Shown piece after piece: positions 1 through 8,487 of a DNA stretch of 53,629 bases; the stretch's first letter is position 1, and each line of letters opens with the position of its first letter. The stretch is from Candidatus Methanoperedens sp. Its GTDB lineage: Archaea; Halobacteriota; Methanosarcinia; Methanosarcinales; Methanoperedenaceae. The stretch is taken from NCBI GenBank assembly GCA_027460525.1, contig JAPZAS010000031.1, forward strand, positions 1 through 53,629. Reading direction: 5' to 3'. The notes beneath the pieces are model-generated. The model saw only the letters and a program-made list of their open reading frames with translations, made no database searches and was not told where the DNA came from. Both the position numbers and the translations under genes were made by a program.

Positions 1-44
1 TATAGTGATAGGTGCGTTTATTTTAAGAAAAAGACTTTAATTGA

Positions 45-94
45 CGGAATTAAAAATAAAAAAAGAGGTGGTGTTTATTTTCATAAACACCTCT
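45..94 (-). terminator. Terminator of the surface-protein gene
   Basis: An 8-bp perfect stem (GGTGTTTA at 70-77, TAAACACC at 84-91, six-base loop) lies about 20 bases past the stop codon of the leftward surface-protein gene. On the minus strand it is followed by a run of seven T and further T-rich sequence. This is the form of an intrinsic terminator; termination itself is inferred. Confidence 0.7.
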
Positions 95-113
95 CTCATT
101 GCATTGTGTTCTT

Positions 114-3100
114 TTACTTTGTGGATATTGCCACCGACTGGGATCCGATTACGTTGCCGCTGCCATCGATCAACGTCAGCACAATCCTGTGGAGTGTTGG
201 ATCGAAGGTTATCGGCTGTGTTGGTGTCAGGAACACTCCAAAGCTCGGCTGAGCGCCAGCGTTAATGGTCAATCCGGTTGCCGGACCGATGATGGCTCCG
301 GTTGATGGATTGGTCTGGTTCACCTGGTTTGCCAGTCCTGGCATCGAACCCGGTACAGTCACGACAAGACTTACACCGGTTGCAGTGACACCGACGTTCG
401 ATGTAGCTACTGCAAAGAATGTTGGTGTGTTGACCGCTGTGCTTACATTCAGGCTTGTGGATATCATGATGACATCCGCCAGGGCTGCACTTGGTGTTGT
501 TGCTGCCATTGTCAGCGTGTTCACTCCGCTTATCGGGGCTTTTGCTGCATTGGTGCCTGACACGTTGAAGGTCAGCGACGAACCACTACTGATCGCCGAT
601 GTTGCTGTGATGGTCAGCACAAAGTTTGCCACTCCGTTGTTTCCAGCTATGTTCACCGGTGTGTTTGCTGGACCTGTGAATGCTGTTCCGTTCCATGGCG
701 TATAGCTTACAGTTACTGGCAAGCTGGAATCCTGTGTGATGCTCACGTTGGTGGCTGTTGCTGTTCCGCCGTTAATCACTGACATGAATATCGTCACAGG
801 TGTGCCTATCACTGCATTCCTGCTGGTCGGCGTTATGGACGATACCAGTATCACTGGCGGTGTTGGTGTCGGTGTCGGTGTTGGTGTCGGGGTTGGCGCT
901 ACTACACCGAAGGTCACGGTCGTGCTTCCCTGCAATGTTGCATTGAAGAAGGCTGTTATGGTTACAGCGCCTGTCGTTGCCTGAGTATAGGTTGTGCTTG
1001 CGAGACCATTTGTAATGGTTGCTGTGGCAAACTGAGCACCATTTGCAAGGAACGCCATAGTTCCGGTATCCAGTGATCCCGAGGTAACTCCACTTGCATC
1101 TTTGACAGTGGCATTAATGGTTACCGTCTGGTTCACCTGTGGTGAAGTATTGTTTGCTGTTACTACAATACTTGCCGCCGGTCCTGCAAAGGTAACAGTG
1201 GTACTGTTGCTCAATCCAAGTGTTGTATTGGATGCTGCAACTGTATAAACTCCTGCAACTGACTGGGTGACGTTGAATACTGCGATGCCGCTTGCATTTG
1301 TGGCATTCACAGATACACTCTGAATTACACCGGTTGCATTCGTCACAACAAAGCTGATATTTGTATTGCTTATACCCAGTGCATTACCTGAAGCATCAGT
1401 AAGCTGTGCGCTTGCCATAACAGGACTATTAACATTCTGTACAGTCTTGTTGACTGTCAGGCTTATTCCCGCCGCTCCGCTTGTGGTAATTGTGATTGTA
1501 TCATTACCCAAAGAGGAGTTAAGGAGTAAGATTGCTGTTCCTGCAGTGCTGCTGTTGACAGTATAAGTGAAGCTTGCATTGCCACCAGTTACAGTTACAG
1601 TCAAATTGTTGTTCACAGTCGCTGTGCCGTTTGTCATGTTGCCCAGACTTGGGTTGTTTGTTGTGATGTTTATGGTTCCACTGGCTGTGGTGTTGGCGTT
1701 GCCCGAGCTGTCAGTTGAGTTTATGGTAAATACCTGCGGAGTTCCGGGCAAGTTTGTCAAGCCTTTATTCCTGGTTGGTAGTATTATAAACTTGGCTGCC
1801 GCACTTGGTGTTACACTAAAGTTCTGCAACGAGCCAACCTGTTTTGTTACACTGTTCTCATCCGCAATTGTTACGTTCACGCTTATGGTTGTGGATGCAT
1901 TGGTGCTTGTTATATTTGCAGTTGCATTGCCACCAGTTACAGTGGTCGCAGTGTATAACTTAAGGCCGTTGTTTGCGAATGTGGCATCACCTGTTGTGAT
2001 GTTGAAGGTCACAGATTGCCCTAAGATTCCTACACCCGTGCCGTTGTAATCCTTGATTGTGGCTGTTATTGTGGAGTTCTTTCCAGTCGATATAACTCCA
2101 CTTGTGCTGTTAACAACCACAGAGTTTCCAAAGCTCGGCGCCTGCAGCAGGGTAATTGTCTGGGTGCTTCCAGTCTGACCGGTTCCGCCTGCCGGGTTAA
2201 CTGTTACTGTACCGCTAATAGTACCTGAGCCGGATATGCCCGTCGACTTGACCACGAAGGTGGCTATGCCGCTTGTATTTGTACTATTGGGTGTTGCAAT
2301 GTCGGTGCTGTTGAATAATGTAGGTGTCAGAGAACCAAGCTGTATTGTAACCCCGGCTGCTTGAACATTATTGCCGCTTGAATCCTTTAACTGGACGGTA
2401 AGAAGCACTGAATCGTTTCCATTGTTTGCGTGCATGGATGTCGTGTTAGTGCTTATGCCAAGGCTATTTATGGCTCCAAAGAACGTGACCGTCTTGCTTG
2501 TTCCTGTAATGCTGCCGTTGCTTGTAACCTGTAGGGTAACCGCTCCTGCTCCAACCGATGCTGCTGTTATGGTGAAATTGTCGTTATATGTAGCAGTGTA
2601 GTTATACGGGAATCCTGAAGTGCCGCTTATGTTGGCTGCATTTGCACTTGTTATGGTTAACGGGTTCGTGCTTGTAATACTGGCATTACCTGAGGTAATG
2701 CTTGCCGTTAGCAGAAAATTTGGGGTAAGTTGGTCTGCTGTAACGTTGTTTCCGAAAGCATCCACTATTGCAACGGTCTGGTTAAGGGTTGTAACCCCTG
2801 TTACACTGTTCGGACCAATGATTGCAAGATTCGTTGGCGGACCTGCTATGAAGACCACATTAGTGTTGCTTGCCGTGGCGTTGCCAGATGTTACCGTAAT
2901 ATTTCTCTGGCCTGCCAGTTTGCTTGTGACGTTAACTAATGCCCAGCCTGTAACGTTTGTAGCACTTACTGCAACAGCATCCGTACTGGTATTCCCGACA
3001 GATGTACCTGCAAAGGTGAGACCACCGACAACGTTACCAAATGCATCTGAGGCGTTTAATACCAGATTGAATATATCGCTGTTGTTTGCTACTTTAAACA

Positions 3101-3650
3101 GAGAAAGGTTTACCAATCCAGCATTTGCAACCGTTGAAACAGTGCTGGTAAAGGTTATGGTAGCATTTCCACTTCCACCGGTTGTTGTAGCATTCGTCGC
3201 AATTGTTATGGTATTTGTTGGAGTGGTGGTGTTTAGTACTTGGGGCGCGGTTATACCTGATAAATTGATGTAAATGGCTGTTCCACTTTGAGTGACATTC
3301 GTTGTATTTTCTTGGCTTAAGCTAACATTCACCCATGCTGCACTTGTACCAGAACCACCGAATGTCTTATTCCAAGAGTTGACCATGCCAAAATTCGTTA
3401 GGTTACTCGTATTTGTAACCCCAGTTACTGTAAAATTCGGTAATGTGATATTGTAAAAATCTGTGAAATTTGCACTATCCACTATAGTCATGTTTAATGA
3501 CACATTGGTGTTACCTATCCCGTTTGCAGGCGTCGTGCCATTTAAGGTAACCGTCAATGTCGCGCTCGCCGGCGCCGCCGCAATCCCTAAAAGCAGCAGT
3601 GCCAGAAGCACAGTTGTTATATTTTTAATACTATTCGATTTTTTAGTCAT
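114..3650 (-). CDS. Large secreted surface protein with repeated Ig-like domains
   Basis: This 1178-residue protein starts with a charged N-terminus (MTKKSNS) and a hydrophobic segment ending in AAAPASA, a clear signal peptide. The body is Thr/Ser/Asn/Gly-rich and beta-rich. It has recurring motifs of the type 'DASGN' or 'DSSGN' followed by 'VVNVT'-like strands about every 90-100 residues, as in invasin or Big_1-type Ig-like domains. A Thr-Pro linker of about eight TP units near residue 930 separates these from a C-terminal pair of CARDB-like domains. N-glycosylation sequons (N-x-S/T) are extremely dense. No C-terminal membrane anchor or PGF-CTERM is visible, so it is probably secreted or held non-covalently as an S-layer or adhesin-like protein. 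Family assignment is by composition and repeat pattern; the exact role is unknown. Confidence 0.8.
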   Translation of the reverse strand: MTKKSNSIKNITTVLLALLLLGIAAAPASATLTVTLNGTTPANGIGNTNVSLNMTIVDSANFTDFYNITLPNFTVTGVTNTSNLTNFGMVNSWNKTFGGSGTSAAWVNVSLSQENTTNVTQSGTAIYINLSGITAPQVLNTTTPTNTITIATNATTTGGSGNATITFTSTVSTVANAGLVNLSLFKVANNSDIFNLVLNASDAFGNVVGGLTFAGTSVGNTSTDAVAVSATNVTGWALVNVTSKLAGQRNITVTSGNATASNTNVVFIAGPPTNLAIIGPNSVTGVTTLNQTVAIVDAFGNNVTADQLTPNFLLTASITSGNASITSTNPLTITSANAANISGTSGFPYNYTATYNDNFTITAASVGAGAVTLQVTSNGSITGTSKTVTFFGAINSLGISTNTTSMHANNGNDSVLLTVQLKDSSGNNVQAAGVTIQLGSLTPTLFNSTDIATPNSTNTSGIATFVVKSTGISGSGTISGTVTVNPAGGTGQTGSTQTITLLQAPSFGNSVVVNSTSGVISTGKNSTITATIKDYNGTGVGILGQSVTFNITTGDATFANNGLKLYTATTVTGGNATANITSTNASTTISVNVTIADENSVTKQVGSLQNFSVTPSAAAKFIILPTRNKGLTNLPGTPQVFTINSTDSSGNANTTASGTINITTNNPSLGNMTNGTATVNNNLTVTVTGGNASFTYTVNSSTAGTAILLLNSSLGNDTITITTSGAAGISLTVNKTVQNVNSPVMASAQLTDASGNALGISNTNISFVVTNATGVIQSVSVNATNASGIAVFNVTQSVAGVYTVAASNTTLGLSNSTTVTFAGPAASIVVTANNTSPQVNQTVTINATVKDASGVTSGSLDTGTMAFLANGAQFATATITNGLASTTYTQATTGAVTITAFFNATLQGSTTVTFGVVAPTPTPTPTPTPTPPVILVSSITPTSRNAVIGTPVTIFMSVINGGTATATNVSITQDSSLPVTVSYTPWNGTAFTGPANTPVNIAGNNGVANFVLTITATSAISSGSSLTFNVSGTNAAKAPISGVNTLTMAATTPSAALADVIMISTSLNVSTAVNTPTFFAVATSNVGVTATGVSLVVTVPGSMPGLANQVNQTNPSTGAIIGPATGLTINAGAQPSFGVFLTPTQPITFDPTLHRIVLTLIDGSGNVIGSQSVAISTK
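859..896 (-). repeat. Thr-Pro coding microsatellite
   Basis: Short GGTGTT/GGTGTC hexamers repeat in tandem. On the minus strand they encode the TPTPTP linker of the surface protein. Such hexamer tracts can change length in frame, so linker length may differ between strains. Confidence 0.75.
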
Positions 3651-4181
3651 AATTATTTCTTTTCTCCTTCTCTAAGAGCCTCCTTCTAATTATTTTGAGT
3701 GAAAACAACCGCAGCCCTTTTAGAAGCCGCATCAGCCGAATCATCCGGAGAATCTTCAGCAACTCGGTCGCGCCACCCGTCATACGATACTACAGTATCT
3801 ATACATTCGTGCATATATTAAAGTATTTTGGTAATCGGATACTCCGATTAACTAATATGCCTCGGTATAGAAATTATACCTTAAACTGTTTCCTCCTACC
3901 CATCATTTTCTGATGAGTATTTGCATGTTCTTATGCCTTCGCTATATTAAATCTTTTGTGGTCAAAATACGGAGGCATAGGTACAATTGACGAATCGGAG
4001 TTCACTTATAGTCGAATTAAGAAAAGACCTTTGCCGAATGTAATGATTTATGCCGCATATAGAAAATCGTCCAAACACCATAGTGTTTTTAGAGCGGTTC
4101 AATCATCTTGATGTGATATTTTCATATAACGTCTCCATGAAATTCCAGTGAAATCGAATAAAAAAAGCAAAAATCTTTTTT
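3651..4181. other. Intergenic region upstream of the surface-protein gene
   Basis: About 530 bp with no convincing gene. The part next to the surface-protein gene holds two perfect inverted repeats: GATACT-AC-AGTATC at 3786-3799 and AATCGGA-TAC-TCCGATT at 3833-3849. Both could be operators for the leftward gene. A rightward frame around 3955-4112 stays open for about 49 codons from a TTG, but it has no ribosome binding site and no recognisable product, so it is not called. Confidence 0.5.
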
Positions 4182-4589
4182 TCACTCAGCCATTTTTAAA
4201 GCCGTCTTCAGGTCAATTGGTTTGATCAGATTTTTAACAGGTTCAAAATGACGAATGTCATACGTAAGAATATGCTTGACGTTTTCAACTATGCCGGTTG
4301 CAGCAATCAATGAGTCAATAGTAGGGACGGCATATTTCAAGCGCAGATCGCCGGCACGCATTGCTATTCTCTGGGTGACGTTTATAAAAACTAACTTCGT
4401 ATAAGTTAAGTCATTTATTTTGTGCCTGTTATCTATACCAAGCGTCTTAATCAATTCTGTAAGTGTCACCACTGAAACTATCCCGATAATCTTTTGATCC
4501 TTCACCGCCTGAGCAAGCTCAAGATAAGAACCGCCCTCATCTGTGAGAAGTGAGGCTATATGCATTGTATCGATTAGAATCTTATTCAT
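4182..4589 (-). CDS. vapC: PIN-domain toxin, VapC family
   Basis: A 135-residue PIN-domain protein of normal VapC length, predicted Mg-dependent ribonuclease toxin. Acidic residues expected for the active site are visible: Asp7 in ILIDT, Glu45 in TLTEL, Asp92 in TIDSLIAAT and Asp111 in LTYDIRHF. It lies 19 bp downstream of an AbrB-type antitoxin gene on the same strand, which completes a VapBC pair. The RNA target cannot be read from the sequence. All key residues are intact, so the toxin is probably functional. Confidence 0.88.
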   Translation of the reverse strand: MNKILIDTMHIASLLTDEGGSYLELAQAVKDQKIIGIVSVVTLTELIKTLGIDNRHKINDLTYTKLVFINVTQRIAMRAGDLRLKYAVPTIDSLIAATGIVENVKHILTYDIRHFEPVKNLIKPIDLKTALKMAE

Positions 4590-4608
4590 CTAATCACCTG
4601 CTTTGCAA

Positions 4609-4890
4609 TCATCTCTTCTTAACCTTAATCGCCTTTTCTATTAGCCTCTCCCTCTCTTCATCATCTTTCCGCATCTCTTCTATTTGCTTTCTTACAAGTT
4701 CCATATCAAGATCTTTTACCGATCCAACCAGTGTTGTAAGGTCAACTGTTTTCGGTGTCATTTTGATATTTCTATTGTCAACCTCAAGCAGAAGTTTATC
4801 ACCTTTTTTAAGTCTAAACTTTTTCCTGATTCTGGCAGGTATGATAACCTGTCCCTTCGCGCTCATGGTTATTGTTTCAATGTCTTCCAT
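4609..4890 (-). CDS. vapB: AbrB/SpoVT-type antitoxin, VapB
   Basis: A 93-residue protein with an N-terminal swapped-hairpin AbrB DNA-binding domain (motifs 'TMSAKGQVIIPARIR' and 'LKKGDKLLLEV', residues about 8-36). A charged C-terminal helix probably wraps the PIN toxin. It comes first in the two-gene unit, as is usual when the antitoxin represses its own promoter. No other partner is nearby. Pairing with the PIN gene is inferred from adjacency and family. Confidence 0.87.
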   Translation of the reverse strand: MEDIETITMSAKGQVIIPARIRKKFRLKKGDKLLLEVDNRNIKMTPKTVDLTTLVGSVKDLDMELVRKQIEEMRKDDEERERLIEKAIKVKKR

Positions 4891-4935
4891 GTCTTACACC
4901 ACCTACAAGTAAGACTCCAAGAAATATATATTTTA

Positions 4936-5262
4936 TCATAATCTGAACGGGTTATTCAAATTGGACAGGCACAGCCGTTGACAGTACAGGATGAGTGGCT
5001 GCTGAGGTAAGTATCGCCGTTTATCCGCGTAAACCTTTGAAAAAGGTTTATCAACGACGGGTATGGCGCGCCATACGGGACACGCCCTCCCGAAGCGTGA
5101 CTGGGGAGGGGTATGCGAAGCTACCCAACACTGCGCAAGCCGAAGTTTCGGCTTATCTGGGATTTCTTCTATTTTTCGATGTCCATCAGGCGGCGCCTCC
5201 ATTGGGTCTGGGCTTGCCCCGGCGCGGTAAAAGGTTTAGTACTATCAGGTAAAAATTAGGGG
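4936..5262. other. GC-rich, hairpin-dense region before nop5; possible structured RNA or leader
   Basis: Five inverted repeats lie within about 125 bases. They are a 9-bp stem with 3-base loop (5030-5050), a perfect 16-bp palindrome GTATGGCGCGCCATAC (5061-5076), CCCTCCC with GGGAGGG (5085-5110), GGGTA with TACCC (5109-5126) and AAGCCGAA with TTCGGCTT (5137-5154). The third and fourth share bases 5109-5110, so they cannot both be complete, as in a switch. The region is clearly more GC-rich than its flanks. Two overlapping opposite frames (4936-5202 minus, 4995-5252 plus) look non-coding. I could not match SRP RNA or RNase P signature sequences. It may be an RNA gene, a regulatory leader or a decayed mobile repeat. 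Confidence 0.45.
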
Positions 5263-5263
5263 T

Positions 5264-6196
5264 ATGCAAGTTAAAACATGGTTTGGCAGCTTCACACTGG
5301 ATGAAGGCAGGATAACCAATGTTGAATTATTCCAGAAAGACATTGATTCTCTCACACAACGAATAATTGAAGAACCAATGTTGTTAAGGGGTGAGGTTGC
5401 AGGTGAGGACATCAGCGACCTGGCAGTGAAGTTTGGTTTTGTCCGGTCAGGCGAGGAGTACGACCGCATGCTTCATGAGCTCAATATTGCGCTTGCAAAA
5501 AAACGGATAGCACAGGCTGTGACACCTGACAGGCGGATTATAGCTGCTATTGAGGCTATTGACGACATCGATGAGACAGGCAACATCCTTGCCGACAGGC
5601 TAAAAGAATGGTACATCCTCAATTTCGATGAGACTCACTTAAAAGGTGAAGACCTTGCGCATCATATAATCGGGATGGAAGTCACGGAAAAAACCCTGGA
5701 GAAAGATTTAAAGCTCATGCAGAGTTTCGCCGCATCGCTTCTTGGGTTATACAGCGCAAGGCTTTCAATCGAAGAATACCTGAAGGAAAAAATGCCCGTT
5801 ATCGCCCCGAACCTCACAAACATCGCCGGGCACGCCCTCGGAGCGCGGCTTTTAAGCATCGCTGGAAGCCTTGAAAGGCTGGCTTCAATGCCTTCAAGCA
5901 CGGTTCAGGTAATCGGGGCGAACAATGCGCTCTTCAAGCACCTGAAAGGCAAGGCCCCCTCGCCAAAGCACGGCATAATTTTCAGGCACCCGCTTATCAA
6001 TACTGCACCGAGATGGCAGCGGGGAAAGATTGCAAGAGCGCTATCCTCGAAAATATCGCTTGCAGCCCGGTACGATCATTATTCAGGAGAGTTAAAAAAA
6101 AACCTGGTTCCTGAACTGACAGCGAAAGTAGAGGATATTAAGAAACGCTATCCCAAACAGGGCAGGAAATCAAATCCTACAACCCCATCCTCTTAG
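5264..6196 (+). CDS. nop5: Nop5, C/D-box sRNP core protein
   Basis: A 310-residue Nop56/58 homologue. In archaea Nop5 bridges L7Ae on the C/D guide RNA and fibrillarin, which methylates rRNA and tRNA 2'-OH groups. Seen are an N-terminal fibrillarin-binding part, a long coiled-coil middle and the C-terminal Nop domain (about residues 165-295). The Nop signature includes APNLTNIAGHALGARLLS, a GANNALFKHLKG segment and KHGIIFRHPLI. Archaeal nop5 normally sits directly before fibrillarin. Here the next gene is the convergent cooC, overlapping nop5 by 20 bp, so fibrillarin must be encoded elsewhere. The upstream hairpin-rich region may belong to its leader. Confidence 0.93.
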   Translation: MQVKTWFGSFTLDEGRITNVELFQKDIDSLTQRIIEEPMLLRGEVAGEDISDLAVKFGFVRSGEEYDRMLHELNIALAKKRIAQAVTPDRRIIAAIEAIDDIDETGNILADRLKEWYILNFDETHLKGEDLAHHIIGMEVTEKTLEKDLKLMQSFAASLLGLYSARLSIEEYLKEKMPVIAPNLTNIAGHALGARLLSIAGSLERLASMPSSTVQVIGANNALFKHLKGKAPSPKHGIIFRHPLINTAPRWQRGKIARALSSKISLAARYDHYSGELKKNLVPELTAKVEDIKKRYPKQGRKSNPTTPSS

Positions 6197-6926
6197 CAAT
6201 CTCCCCGACTCCCCTCACCGCCTCTGAATCCCCGGGCAGCAGAGACAGCGGTCTTCCTTCAAGATCGAATTTTGCAAGAGTCTCATCAAAAGGCACAACT
6301 CCAACGATGTCCATCCTCAGCTCCCTTGCGTATTCCTCTATCCTTGCACGGTTCTCCGGCGTTACCTTGTTTGCTATCACATGCATTTTTTTGATGTTAA
6401 GATTCAGCGACTTCGCAAGCTCGCGTATCCGCTCCGCTGTCTGCAAACCCCTGCGCGAGCCATCAGTAACAACCAAGAGTTCATCCACGTCGCGGATTAT
6501 CCTTCGGGAAAGATGCTCAAGCCCGGCTGCAGTATCTATTATTGTTAAATCGTAGTTTTTAAGTATCCTGTCCATTATCCCGCGCAGCAGGTTATTCGCA
6601 AAACAATAGCATCCTGAGCCTTCAGGACGCCCCATCACGAGCAGGTCGTACCGTGGCGTCTCGGTCAGAACCTCGTACACCTTTGACTCAAGCAACCTTT
6701 CCTTGTTGGTGTCGGGAGGCATCCTGTCGCGTTCCTGCAGCATGAACTCCCGCATGTCCCCTATCGTCTTATCCACTTTCACGCCAAGAACATCGGGCAG
6801 GTTGGAATCCGGGTCAGCGTCGATGGCAAGGAGCGTTTTATTGCCTGAGGACAGGCATTTTATCAGCATCCCGGCTACTGCAGTCTTGCCAGTTCCGCCC
6901 TTGCCTGTGATTGCGATTACTCTCAT
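6177..6926 (-). CDS. cooC: CooC-type nickel-insertion ATPase for CODH
   Basis: A 249-residue MinD/SIMIBI-class P-loop ATPase that helps load nickel into the CODH C-cluster. The deviant Walker A motif GKGGTGKT occupies residues 8-15, and the metal-binding Cys-x-Cys pair of the CooC family is at Cys106 and Cys108 in SGCYCFA. An aspartate-rich IIDTAAG Walker B-like segment follows. Length is typical. It is the last gene of the leftward cdhA-cdhB-cdhC-cooC unit, separated from cdhC by a 149-bp gap rich in inverted repeats. Its 3' end overlaps nop5 by 20 bp tail to tail. Confidence 0.92.
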   Translation of the reverse strand: MRVIAITGKGGTGKTAVAGMLIKCLSSGNKTLLAIDADPDSNLPDVLGVKVDKTIGDMREFMLQERDRMPPDTNKERLLESKVYEVLTETPRYDLLVMGRPEGSGCYCFANNLLRGIMDRILKNYDLTIIDTAAGLEHLSRRIIRDVDELLVVTDGSRRGLQTAERIRELAKSLNLNIKKMHVIANKVTPENRARIEEYARELRMDIVGVVPFDETLAKFDLEGRPLSLLPGDSEAVRGVGEIAKRMGL

Positions 6927-6938
6927 AGCGTTCCAATA

Positions 6939-7003
6939 CTTTGCGGTCTCTGCGCCTCTGCGGTGTTTGTTTAATTAACCGCAAAGACGCAAAGGGCGCA
7001 AAG
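6939..7003. repeat. Imperfect long hairpin of GCGCAAAG type
   Basis: The arm at 6939-6964 (beginning CTTTGCGG and ending CTGCGGT) and the arm at 6977-7003 (beginning AACCGCAAAG and ending GCGCAAAG) are imperfect inverse copies around a 12-base AT-rich loop. The outer 7 bp and inner blocks pair well. A related fragment (CTGCGCCTCTGCC...CTGCGG) recurs at about 37989-38015. This looks like a dispersed intergenic hairpin element. It starts only 13 bases upstream of the cooC start and may affect expression. Confidence 0.5.
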
Positions 7004-7006
7004 AAA

Positions 7007-7052
7007 AACAACGAACTCAAAACGAACTCAGAGTTCGTACCAATTCGTTGTT
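7007..7052. repeat. Nested inverted repeat between cdhC and cooC
   Basis: An outer 9-bp pair (AACAACGAA at 7007-7015, TTCGTTGTT at 7044-7052) encloses an inner palindrome of 8-bp arms with one central base (ACGAACTC at 7022-7029, GAGTTCGT at 7031-7038). It starts 24 bases past the cdhC stop. It could be an RNA processing site, partial terminator or mRNA stabiliser that sets cdhC and cooC levels apart; this role is inferred. Confidence 0.5.
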
Positions 7053-7075
7053 AAAATTTTTAAATTAACTCCATC

Positions 7076-8482
7076 TCATTTTTCCTTGCTTTTCAATACG
7101 ACACGGTCAATGGTGATCCTGGCGTTCTTGAAAACAAGTTTCACGCCCTCTCCGCCGCCAAACTGCATGGGTATCATGGGCATTCCAGCAGGCATTGTCA
7201 TACCAGAAGGCACAGACCACGCAGGCGCCACTTCAGCCGCCTCCGGCGCCGCTGCCTCCACAGCCTCTTCCTTTGCCCAGCGCTGGGTTATAGGATGCTG
7301 CTTTTTCTCAAGATATTCCCGGAGGGTCTTTAAGTCCGCTGCATCTTCTTCAGTGGGGACTTTATCAATAAGTTCCGCAGGTATATCAGCTTTTATTTTC
7401 TCTTTCAGATTCTTGGGCATCCACACTACGCGGTTCCATCCTCCGTCTGCCTGGATGAACTTGGGTGAGCGGAAATAATTTACGCCAACGCCCAGGAATC
7501 CTATTATCTGCTTTCCCCCGCCTGTCTGTCCTGCCATGGTCGAGAATGCAAGCCCGTTTGGCGCAGTGCCTGTAAAATCGCGGTCAACCCATGCAATACC
7601 ATCCACTTCAGGTATGTAAAACCCTACCACTTCAAAGCACCCGCAGCTTGTGTGAGGATACTCGAAGAAGGAATGCAGCTTGATGCGTGAGAATTCACCT
7701 CCGGACAGGGAAGCAGCCTTCTCATTGACACCTGAGTATTCCCCGCCTGTTTTATCCACGATTTCGCCTTTGGGAATGGCGAACTGAGGTCCCTCGGGGT
7801 CAACCTTGGCAGCAGCCCGCCCGTCAAACCAGTTTATTGCGCCGCATAAGGATATCCTGTCCGGCGTCACGACGCATACATTTGTTGGGGCAAAGCTCTG
7901 GCACAGGGTACAGCCGTAAAAAACATCCACGTCCTCGTCGTGGAGACCTTTTGTTCTCGCGTCCCTGGCTTCATAGACCTTGAGTGCTTCGGCTCTTTGT
8001 TTCTCGACTTCTTCAGGGTCAGTAATGTATGTAGCTTCTATCTTCTCGATAAAAGGCAGCTCGTTCTTAAAGAGCATCATTGTGGCTTTGGCTATCTGCT
8101 CGAATGACTTGAGCCCTTTTTTCATCGCATCCTTGCCTATCCGCACCCATATATCGTAGCGCTGGTTGAGGTGCATGTAGCCCTGGATGTAATTCTGGAA
8201 ATCATGGTTTCGCCGCTCCACTATCGCTTCAAGGTCAGGCTCGACCAGTTTGCCTGCAATCCTGTATATCATCGCATACGGATGCCTCGAACCTTCCTGC
8301 ATCCCTGAAAGGTCAGGTCCTATGAGCGTGAACCTGCCGTCCTCGATCTCATCTATACTTGCTGCCCTCACAAGTTCAAAACCTCGCGACTTGGGGCCTG
8401 CAAGCTCAACAAACATATCATCTTTTCGTACACGTTCGCCCTCGAACATTGGGGAGATTTCAAAGGGAAATTCGTTTGCCAT
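7076..8482 (-). CDS. cdhC: CdhC, acetyl-CoA synthase (beta) subunit of the ACDS complex
   Basis: A 468-residue acetyl-CoA synthase subunit that joins CO, a methyl group and CoA, or splits acetyl-CoA, at the Ni-Ni-[4Fe4S] A-cluster. The A-cluster cysteines are visible: Cys191 and Cys194 in YGCTLCQSF, Cys203, Cys213, and Cys280/Cys282 in HTSCGCFE. The C-terminal part is Ala/Met-rich (MTMPAGMPMIPMQFGGG), typical of archaeal CdhC. I chose the ATG at 8482 because an AGGA lies 8 bases upstream. An ATG at 8491 overlapping the cdhB stop (ATGA) would add MKI. It is translationally close to cdhB and lies in the cdhA-B-C-cooC order. Confidence 0.95.
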   Translation of the reverse strand: MANEFPFEISPMFEGERVRKDDMFVELAGPKSRGFELVRAASIDEIEDGRFTLIGPDLSGMQEGSRHPYAMIYRIAGKLVEPDLEAIVERRNHDFQNYIQGYMHLNQRYDIWVRIGKDAMKKGLKSFEQIAKATMMLFKNELPFIEKIEATYITDPEEVEKQRAEALKVYEARDARTKGLHDEDVDVFYGCTLCQSFAPTNVCVVTPDRISLCGAINWFDGRAAAKVDPEGPQFAIPKGEIVDKTGGEYSGVNEKAASLSGGEFSRIKLHSFFEYPHTSCGCFEVVGFYIPEVDGIAWVDRDFTGTAPNGLAFSTMAGQTGGGKQIIGFLGVGVNYFRSPKFIQADGGWNRVVWMPKNLKEKIKADIPAELIDKVPTEEDAADLKTLREYLEKKQHPITQRWAKEEAVEAAAPEAAEVAPAWSVPSGMTMPAGMPMIPMQFGGGEGVKLVFKNARITIDRVVLKSKEK

Positions 8483-8487
8483 AATTT

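Noticed and set aside
1366-3273. Several long rightward open frames (for example 1567-2049 and 2620-3273)
   Set aside because: They lie antisense to the surface-protein gene and are long only because Thr/Asn/Val-rich codons read on the other strand avoid stops. Their products are hydrophobic, low-complexity and without ribosome binding sites.
3695-3913. 72-codon rightward frame
   Set aside because: Arg/Ile-rich product without homology, inside the promoter region of the surface-protein gene, no binding site.
4936-5252. Two overlapping opposite frames of 85-88 codons
   Set aside because: Arg/Pro-rich products without homology or binding sites, covering a hairpin-dense stretch; better explained by a structured, non-coding region.
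4936-5262. SRP RNA or RNase P RNA
   Set aside because: I looked for the SRP helix-8 pattern (GGAAGGGAGCAGC type) and the RNase P GGAAGUCC-type core on both strands and did not find them.
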